In this document: piece after piece, positions 57,675 to 64,000 of the stretch
How positions within the stretch are numbered: the first letter of the stretch is position 1
Layout: every line of letters starts with the position of its first letter
From: Candidatus Bandiella numerosa
GTDB taxonomy: Bacteria; Pseudomonadota; Alphaproteobacteria; Rickettsiales; Midichloriaceae
NCBI RefSeq assembly: GCF_029981845.1
Contig: NZ_CP104164.1
Location: 1,178,001-1,242,000, forward strand
Direction: 5' to 3'
DNA length: 64,000 nt
Notes under the pieces: model-generated
The model's input: the letters and a program-made list of their open reading frames with translations, nothing else
Database searches by the model: none
Told to the model about the DNA's origin: nothing
Made by a program: the position numbers and the translations under genes

Positions 57675-57950
57675 TTACTTATTGTTCACAGTCGCTTTAA
57701 ATTCTGAGCCAACTGAAAAGCTCACTCTCCTTTGAGCTGGAACTTTAGCAATGGTACCTCTTGGGGTTTTAACTTCTTTTGCAACAGTATGCTTAGCTTT
57801 AAATGAACCAAATCCAATAAATCTTAATTCATCTGAATCCTTTAGTGAATGCTCTATACACTTAAAAACAGAATTCAATATTGCATTGGCTTTAGTCTTT
57901 GTGCATTCTAAATCCTTTGATAATATATCCAAAAATTCGTTCTTGTTCAT
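57675..57950 (-). CDS. HU/IHF-family DNA-binding protein
   Basis: This histone-like protein bends DNA. From the likely start at 57950 it has 91 residues: NKNEFLDILSKDLECTKTKANAILNSVF, then LRFIGFGSFKAKHTVAKEVKTPRGTIAKVPAQRRVSFSVG, which matches the DNA-binding arm GxFxxxxRxxRxGRNPxT. The arm is altered (TPRGT instead of NPQTG), so subtype is unclear. A longer frame opens at 58010, but the start at 57950 has a GGAG Shine-Dalgarno and fits family length. Confidence 0.93.
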   Translation of the reverse strand: MNKNEFLDILSKDLECTKTKANAILNSVFKCIEHSLKDSDELRFIGFGSFKAKHTVAKEVKTPRGTIAKVPAQRRVSFSVGSEFKATVNNK

Positions 57951-58097
57951 TCTAACTCCGTTATTAATGTTTAAATACATATTATAAAAACTATCTATCA
58001 ATAAAATCAAGACAAAAGCAACAATTATATTTAATTTTTATAAAACTTTTATTTTTTAATAAAAAAAGCAGTTGAAGAAATTATAATTCCGCAAAGC

Positions 58098-58565
58098 TCA
58101 TCCTATCAAGCTATCATAACCTACTTTCCACGTACTATCAAGATTTTGTATAAAATACTTAATTTTATTTCCAAATAATTTATCATTTAATTTAGTAAGC
58201 AGGTACTTAATATTTACATTCTCTGTAGTGATAACAAATATGTCATTTACCAAATCAATATTAAAATTCGCCAATAAATCAGTTGAAGAAAGTATTAAAA
58301 AATTACTGTGGCGTATTAAATGATCAAAATTTGTTGCTATTATTAAATCCTGCAATTCTACATCAAATTTGTCATTTTCAGTAGAATGAGGTATAAAAGA
58401 TAATTGAGAAAAAGACCACATTAGACTATCCAAATACTCCATTTCATCCTCATCCTTACACAGAAAATTCACCTTTTTAGCAACTTCTAATATTTTTATA
58501 ATAACTTTAGGAATAGTTACTTTATAAAGGGTGCTTTGAACTTGATAAAAAGTTATGCTCTTCAT
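58098..58565 (-). CDS. holC: DNA polymerase III chi subunit (HolC)
   Basis: HolC links the clamp loader to SSB. The 155 residues show the family pattern KSITFYQVQ at the start, KVNFLCKDEDEMEYLDSLMWSFSQLSFIPHS (about 32-62), and the second-half segment NFDHLIRHSNFLILSS. Identity is low but the LDxLLWxFxxxSFIPH core is diagnostic. It starts on the base after the GDH stop. The SSB tail it would bind is encoded nearby, at 57153. Confidence 0.85.
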   Translation of the reverse strand: MKSITFYQVQSTLYKVTIPKVIIKILEVAKKVNFLCKDEDEMEYLDSLMWSFSQLSFIPHSTENDKFDVELQDLIIATNFDHLIRHSNFLILSSTDLLANFNIDLVNDIFVITTENVNIKYLLTKLNDKLFGNKIKYFIQNLDSTWKVGYDSLIG

Positions 58566-61500
58566 TTATATGCTTTCTGATTTTACTAATTCTTTCAACT
58601 TATTGATTATAACTTGAACCAAAACAAAATTGTTTTCACCATTTTCCAGCAATATCTTAGATATAAATTTATCAAAATTATTTAATTTGTTCTTGTCTTT
58701 AATAAAACTAAGATCTTCAGTATTTTTATAATCTTTTAATTGTTCATACACGATATCAACGGTAATCTTTCTTAGTTCATTTTCGATATAATCGTACGCT
58801 AATTTTTCTATGTGATCTGCTTCATTATTTTTATTAATCAATTCTAAAATTTGTTCAATATACAACCTATTTCTGATTTTAAAGTACACTTTAGCTATAA
58901 TATCTATATCAATTTTAGAAGATTGTTTAACTGTAATTATATCAAAAAAGGATGTAATAAGACTAAAATACACTATATTTAAAATTAAATTACTTGAATT
59001 TTTATCTTCCTTAATATGGCCGTTAACCTTTTTAATTTGCTTTGCAATCACAGTATTAAAATACTCATCTTTATTAAATGATTTGCATAATTCATTAAAC
59101 CCATTTTTCTGTTTTACAATAATTGCTTCTACATCAGTCATGTCAGGATAATGCATTAAAATCCAATTTATTCCTGTTTTAATAATTGTGTGTAATTTAT
59201 TCAATAATTTATATCTTGAATCTACTGAAATACTAACAGACGCACCATTTATATCTTTTAGAATATTTTTTGCATCAGCAGTTTGCATTATAATATAAAA
59301 TGCTTTAGCAATAGACACAGGATTAAAACCTTTTTCATCTTTTAGAAGGTGAAAAGTTGTACAACCCAATGTATTCACAAATTCATTTGAGATCATTGTT
59401 ATAATTATCTCATTGCTAAGCTTATGTAACATTATAGATTGTTTAAAATTTTGTTGCATGTGCTCTGGAAAATACGAAAGCAATATCTTTTGAAAAAAAC
59501 TCTCTTTTGTAAAATCGAATGAAACCAATATTTTAGCGATAGAATTTTTTGCATATGCAACTAAAACTGCAATCTCTGGCCTTGTAAGCGACTTTTTCTC
59601 AAGCTCTAATTTCATAATTTCTTCTTGACTTGGCAATTTTTCAACTTCTCTTAATAACTCACCTTTTTCCTCCAAACAATTTATTAACCAACGATAATCT
59701 CTTAGATTGTTGATATCTGAATAACTTTCCATATTTAATAAAACAGATTGACTGTAATTATCCTGTAAAACTAAATTTTCTACATCAGATGATAATTTAC
59801 TTAAAATCTTATTTCTTTCTTCAAGAGTGATATTTTTTTGCTCTATCTCATGTTGCAAAGCAATTTTTATATTTACTTCATGATCAGAACAGTCAACACC
59901 ACCAGAATTATCTATAAAATCTGTGTTAATTAACCCTCCGTGTCTGGCAAATTCTATCCTTCCTTTTTGAGTAAAACCTAAATTTCCACCCTCACCTACT
60001 ACCTTACATCTTAAATTTCTCCCTATTATTCTTAAATCATCATTAACCTTATCCCCAATCTCATTGTTATCTTCAAACTCACCTTTTACATAGGTCCCTA
60101 TTCCCCCATTCCACAATAAATCAACTGGTGCTTTTAATATTGCAGTTATTAATTTAGACGGAGATAACTTGTCAGCACTAATTCCTAATGCAACCTTAAC
60201 TTCAGGTGAAATTGATATTTCTTTAACTGTTCTTTCATAAACCCCACCGCCTTTTGATATTAAATCTGCACTATAATCTGTCCATTTTAAATTTGGATTA
60301 TTAAACAATCTTTGCCTTTCCTTAAAACTTTTTTCTGTATCTGGATCTGGATCAAGAAATATATGCAAATGATTGAAAGCTGCTAAAAGTTTCATTTTTT
60401 TAGACAACAACATTCCATTCCCAAATACATCACCAGACATATCACCAATTCCTATAGCTGTAAAATTGTCCTCATCTAAATTAATATTTAGAGAGTTAAA
60501 ATGATATTTTACACATATCCAAGCACCCTTTGCCGTTATGCCAAGTTTCTTATGATCATAGCCAGCTGAACCACCTGATGCAAATGCATCACCAAGCCAA
60601 AAATCATACTCCTTTGAGACCTGATTAGCATAATCAGAAAAAGTTGCAGTCCCCTTATCTGCAGCAACAACAAAATATGGATCATCTTCATCATGTCTAA
60701 TTATATGCTTAGGATTAACAATTTTCTTGTTAACAATATTATCTGTTATATCTAAAATTCCTCTTAGAAAATTTTTATAGCAAGTAATACCTAGTTTTAA
60801 GAAATCTTCATTATTGTTTGTATGATATTTGATAACAAAAGCCCCTTTACAACCAGAAGGCACTATTAATGAATTTTTAGTCATTTGCGCTTTCATCAAA
60901 TCTAATACCACCTTTCTAAAATCCTCAGTTCTATCAGTCCACCTTATCCCACCCCTTGCAATTTTAGCACCTCTTAAATGTATCGCTTCAAATTTAGAGG
61001 AATAAACAAAAGTATCTACTTCCGGCTTTGGAAGTGGCATATCTTCAATCTCTTTCGAACTAATTTTTAGTGATATGAAATCTTTATAATAACTTGTAAC
61101 TTTGTCAATAAGAAAGAAATTTGTTCGTTTTGTTGCTAGAATTAAACATAAATATGTGCTCAAAATCTTATCTTCTACAAATACCGATATTTTTGAAAGC
61201 ATTTCATTAACTTTATCCAAAATATCTTTTTCAGTAGAGCTTGTATATTTTAAATCTGGATTAAACCTCAACTGAAATAAGTTTATTAAATTTTTGGTAA
61301 GGTCGGAGTTCTTCACCAACGTATTTAATATATATTCAATATTAAATTCAAATTTAATTTGTTTTAAATATTTTGCATATGCTCTTAGAAGATTTGCTTC
61401 TCTATAATTAATACCTACATAATAAAGCAAATTATTAAAAACGTCATTTTCGACTGTGTTGTCCCAAATTTTTTCCAACCCTTCTTCTATATTAAGTTGC

Positions 61501-63323
61501 AAAGCATTGTTAAATTCAAATTCTCCAAATTTAGGTTTTGTTCTAAAATAGTGAATAAAAACCTTCTCTTCTACTCCCATATTATTAATCCTTATCTCAA
61601 AAGTGGCCACATCAATTATAAATAGCCCCAGATTATCGATTATCGGAAATATAGTTGATAGGTGCAATTCATTCTTTAACGAAAATATCTTCAGCTGAAT
61701 CAAACTTTTGCTACTTTTAGCAGAATTATATATTTTAAAAGCAACCTTATTTTTTGTTAAAGCCTCTTCAATTGCGTTAATGTCATGGATTGCTTGTTCA
61801 GGAGAAAAACTAGTAGTATATTGAATGTTAAATGCATCTTGATATTTTTTAAACAGCTTATCAGCGTCCTTTCTACTTAAGTTGCCATTTAACACCTCTT
61901 TTAAATTATCATCCCACGCATTTATAGTACTAGCAATCAGCTTTTCTACCCTATCTATATCGTAATGAGGGATTTTCTTATCGGGCAAATTTATTACTAA
62001 TTGTAATCTAGTAAGTTGACCATCTCCTATTTTGACATAATGTTTTGCAACAAAGCCATTGAACTGATTGCATAAAATATGCTCAATTCTCTGCCTTACC
62101 TGTGTGCTAAATCTAGTTTTAGGTATAAATATCAATGAGCTAATATATTTTTTTGCTTTGTCTTCTCTAATAAACAATTTAATACGTGGGTTAATTGTTA
62201 ATGATACAATTCCTGAAGCAATTTTATATAAATCATTTTTACTTATTTGTAATAATTCACTTCTAGGAAAGTCCTCTAAGGCAGAAACTAACTCTTTTGA
62301 ATTATAGCTATCACTTGGATATCCATATTTTTTTATAACATAGTTAATTTTGTCTCTGATAAGTGGTATATTCAATACACTCATATAATAGACTTTAGTA
62401 ATTAAAAATCCAAAAAATGTATCTATAGATATGCATTTCCCAATTGAATTATAATTTTTAACAGATATGCATAACATATATGATTTTCTATGTACCGATG
62501 TTTTAGTATCAGATTTACGAACAGTTATCACACAATCATTAAATTGATAATTATTTAGTAATTCTATTTCATTAGTAAATTTTGGACGTTTTAACACGCC
62601 CAAATTTTTCCTTTCATCTACCTTAAAACTATCAATATTATTTAATACTGAATGCGCATATCCCAAAAAAATAAAATTATCCTCTAAAAGAAATCTTAAA
62701 AAATTTACATGCTCTTCATCAATATTAGTGTTATTTTTTAGCTCTAGACTTATTATGAGATTGTCAGTACAAGCCGATAAAGAATTCTTCATATGCTTCC
62801 AATCGTCTACTGCAATTTTAGTGCATTCCAGTATTTCAGAAATTTTGATTTTTAAGTTGCTATAAAAACTCTCATCGAACCAATTTGAAATGTAAAATTG
62901 TAAAACTGCAATTTTGCCATCACCAAGATTAGTAAACTGATAATTTTTATAGTCTTTGGAATCAAATGCTTTATGTGAAAAAAGATTTATATCTACATCA
63001 TGAGATTGTAGTTCATTCTTTATGGAATCAATTATAAACGGGGTATCAAAACAAATTATGGTTAAAATAGCATAATCAGCATTTTCATTTTCAATATCTA
63101 TATCTATTATAAAGTTTCCATTAAATTTCTTTTTAATAATATTATAGGCATTTTCACATCCCCTACTTATTATCTTCGGGCTTAATATCGATAAATTATC
63201 TTCAGAAAGCTCTTCCAAAAATTTACTAGTAAAATTTGCTGCATACTGGTTTTTTATTAAACTAACTATTTCTTGAATTTTTATTTGATTCTGATTTGCG
63301 CACCCTTTTTCCATGATCGACAT
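58566..63323 (-). CDS. gdhB: NAD-specific glutamate dehydrogenase, large type
   Basis: The large (about 180-kDa) NAD-GDH turns glutamate to 2-oxoglutarate and ammonia and feeds the TCA cycle. The 1585 residues have an ACT-like N-terminal regulatory region, then the catalytic domain near 800-1250: RGAKIARGGIRWTDRTEDFRKVVLDLMKAQMTKNSLIVPSGCKGAFVIK, and GIGDMSGDVFGNGMLLSKKMKLLAAFNH with NGGIGTYVKG and ARHGGLINTDFIDNSGGVDCSDHEVNIK. A long C-terminal helical region follows. This enzyme form is common in Rickettsiales, which use glutamate as carbon source. holC follows without a gap. The gene symbol is tentative. Confidence 0.96.
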   Translation of the reverse strand: MSIMEKGCANQNQIKIQEIVSLIKNQYAANFTSKFLEELSEDNLSILSPKIISRGCENAYNIIKKKFNGNFIIDIDIENENADYAILTIICFDTPFIIDSIKNELQSHDVDINLFSHKAFDSKDYKNYQFTNLGDGKIAVLQFYISNWFDESFYSNLKIKISEILECTKIAVDDWKHMKNSLSACTDNLIISLELKNNTNIDEEHVNFLRFLLEDNFIFLGYAHSVLNNIDSFKVDERKNLGVLKRPKFTNEIELLNNYQFNDCVITVRKSDTKTSVHRKSYMLCISVKNYNSIGKCISIDTFFGFLITKVYYMSVLNIPLIRDKINYVIKKYGYPSDSYNSKELVSALEDFPRSELLQISKNDLYKIASGIVSLTINPRIKLFIREDKAKKYISSLIFIPKTRFSTQVRQRIEHILCNQFNGFVAKHYVKIGDGQLTRLQLVINLPDKKIPHYDIDRVEKLIASTINAWDDNLKEVLNGNLSRKDADKLFKKYQDAFNIQYTTSFSPEQAIHDINAIEEALTKNKVAFKIYNSAKSSKSLIQLKIFSLKNELHLSTIFPIIDNLGLFIIDVATFEIRINNMGVEEKVFIHYFRTKPKFGEFEFNNALQLNIEEGLEKIWDNTVENDVFNNLLYYVGINYREANLLRAYAKYLKQIKFEFNIEYILNTLVKNSDLTKNLINLFQLRFNPDLKYTSSTEKDILDKVNEMLSKISVFVEDKILSTYLCLILATKRTNFFLIDKVTSYYKDFISLKISSKEIEDMPLPKPEVDTFVYSSKFEAIHLRGAKIARGGIRWTDRTEDFRKVVLDLMKAQMTKNSLIVPSGCKGAFVIKYHTNNNEDFLKLGITCYKNFLRGILDITDNIVNKKIVNPKHIIRHDEDDPYFVVAADKGTATFSDYANQVSKEYDFWLGDAFASGGSAGYDHKKLGITAKGAWICVKYHFNSLNINLDEDNFTAIGIGDMSGDVFGNGMLLSKKMKLLAAFNHLHIFLDPDPDTEKSFKERQRLFNNPNLKWTDYSADLISKGGGVYERTVKEISISPEVKVALGISADKLSPSKLITAILKAPVDLLWNGGIGTYVKGEFEDNNEIGDKVNDDLRIIGRNLRCKVVGEGGNLGFTQKGRIEFARHGGLINTDFIDNSGGVDCSDHEVNIKIALQHEIEQKNITLEERNKILSKLSSDVENLVLQDNYSQSVLLNMESYSDINNLRDYRWLINCLEEKGELLREVEKLPSQEEIMKLELEKKSLTRPEIAVLVAYAKNSIAKILVSFDFTKESFFQKILLSYFPEHMQQNFKQSIMLHKLSNEIIITMISNEFVNTLGCTTFHLLKDEKGFNPVSIAKAFYIIMQTADAKNILKDINGASVSISVDSRYKLLNKLHTIIKTGINWILMHYPDMTDVEAIIVKQKNGFNELCKSFNKDEYFNTVIAKQIKKVNGHIKEDKNSSNLILNIVYFSLITSFFDIITVKQSSKIDIDIIAKVYFKIRNRLYIEQILELINKNNEADHIEKLAYDYIENELRKITVDIVYEQLKDYKNTEDLSFIKDKNKLNNFDKFISKILLENGENNFVLVQVIINKLKELVKSESI

Positions 63324-63594
63324 TTAACCCTATTATTTATTAGATGATAGCATAAATAATATTGAAATAAACTTTAAAAACACTATTCATTCGCAATAAT
63401 CTTTAAATAAACGAAAAACATAAAGCCGTTGCTCACATATTTTAAGACAAGCTCTCTCCATACCAATTATCTTTCAACTCTACTCATTTGACATTATACT
63501 ACACAATTATCATCCCTTAAAACCGCATCATAAGATCTAGCAAATCGTGTAGGATATTAGTATAATCACTAATTTATTAGCCTTTAAACAATTA

Positions 63595-64000
63595 TCACCT
63601 GACCTTTATTGATGGTTGACTAGTTGCTAAATTATCATTCAATACTTTTTCAGTATGTCTTCCAACTACCCTTTCACTAGGTGTTTTTTCACCCACCAAT
63701 CTGTCTGCATTTTTACCAACCCATTCCATTAAATCCATTCCACCTACTGTTGCATTGATATTAGTTGCATATTCCATAGGCGCTTTACCATCTATCGTTT
63801 TATCATTTAAAAATGCCCATTCTACTGCAGGCTTACCAGCTATATTTATATCGTTTTTAATAGCATATTTTAACATAGTATTCTGATTTTTTCCTAAATC
63901 TTCAACTGCGTATACAAGTGCGGGTTTACCATCAATTTCTATGTCATTTTTTACTGCTAATTTTATAGCAAGTACCCCATTTATATTAATATCATTTTTT
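63595..64000 (-). CDS. Short-period repeat protein, partial (5' end outside window)
   Basis: The reading frame stays open from the right edge down to a stop at 63595, so only the C-terminal about 135 residues are seen. An internal ATG (63876) exists but is not the likely start. The part is built from units of 16-17 residues with core NDIxIxGKPAxxxA: KNDININGVLAIKLAV, KNDIEIDGKPALVYAV, KNDINIAGKPAVEWAFL and NDKTIDGKAPMEYA, then a decayed unit TVGGMDLMEWVG. The end is basic and Ser/Thr-rich (RHTEKVLNDNLATSQPSIKVR). The pattern recalls the hairpin and first helix of ankyrin repeats but with half the period. I know no named family with it. Confidence 0.75.
   Translation of the reverse strand, partial: KNDININGVLAIKLAVKNDIEIDGKPALVYAVEDLGKNQNTMLKYAIKNDINIAGKPAVEWAFLNDKTIDGKAPMEYATNINATVGGMDLMEWVGKNADRLVGEKTPSERVVGRHTEKVLNDNLATSQPSIKVR

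Overview
The window is strongly AT-rich and gene-dense. It reads as a chromosome segment of an obligate intracellular alphaproteobacterium of the order Rickettsiales. Supporting signs are a very large NAD-type glutamate dehydrogenase, MaeB-type malic enzyme, an orphan VirB2-like pilin, scattered housekeeping operons, and several large proteins of no recognised family. A real flagellar gene block (flgI, rod-binding flgJ domain, flgN-like, flgK, flgL, fliW, plus a fliX homologue) and a cytochrome bd-type oxidase argue for a flagellated lineage such as Midichloriaceae rather than Rickettsia or Wolbachia. This placement is an inference from gene content only.

Layout. 1-2909 (minus): the end of a complex I operon, nuoJ-nuoK-nuoL, with the probable first codons of nuoM at the edge. 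3050-8783 (plus): a kinase-like possible effector, then queH, a HAD phosphatase, an Nfu-type Fe-S carrier and maeB. 8868-11161 (minus): corA, dgt and tRNA-His. 11304-14450: an Asn-rich membrane-anchored unknown, a LysE-type exporter, an ORF remnant, a bidirectional terminator and a tiny secreted protein. 14543-18158 (minus): mreB-rnj-hemC. 18298-20709 (plus): RNase P RNA running almost directly into lptA-lptB, then a DoxX-like protein. 20777-25996 (minus): cydAB, a beta-barrel outer-membrane protein and a long coiled-coil protein. 26278-28757 (minus): ftsQ-ftsA and tsaE. 28858-29769: tRNA-Gln, a virB2-like gene with a strong terminator, and tRNA-Arg fused end-on to greA. 30463-33130 (plus): an XRE regulator, prfA and rodA. 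33300-41883 (minus): secA, groESL, polA and trpS. 41884-42377: a non-coding gap with a terminator and a MITE-like inverted repeat. 42378-48216 (minus): a dolP-like lipoprotein and the flagellar block. 48331-51609 (plus): a giant GltD/PyrK-type flavoprotein. 51781-58565 (minus): ftsZ, midA, an Hda-like ATPase, an AEC transporter, fliX, a receiver protein, ssb, an HU-type protein and holC. 58566-63323 (minus): NAD-GDH. 63595-64000 (minus): the C-terminal part of a repeat protein that leaves the window.

Functionally, energy genes (complex I, bd oxidase, malic enzyme, GDH, Nfn-like flavoprotein) suggest carbon supply from malate and glutamate, with NAD(P)H feeding a branched respiratory chain. 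Division and shape genes (ftsQAZ, mreB, rodA) and envelope genes (lptAB, dolP-like, secA) are intact, so a peptidoglycan and Gram-negative envelope are likely. The best candidates for undescribed biology are the DxHxxN/DFG kinase-like protein at 3050, the 16-17-residue repeat protein at the right edge, the two large orphan proteins (11304 and 24299), and the greA/tRNA-Arg overlap.
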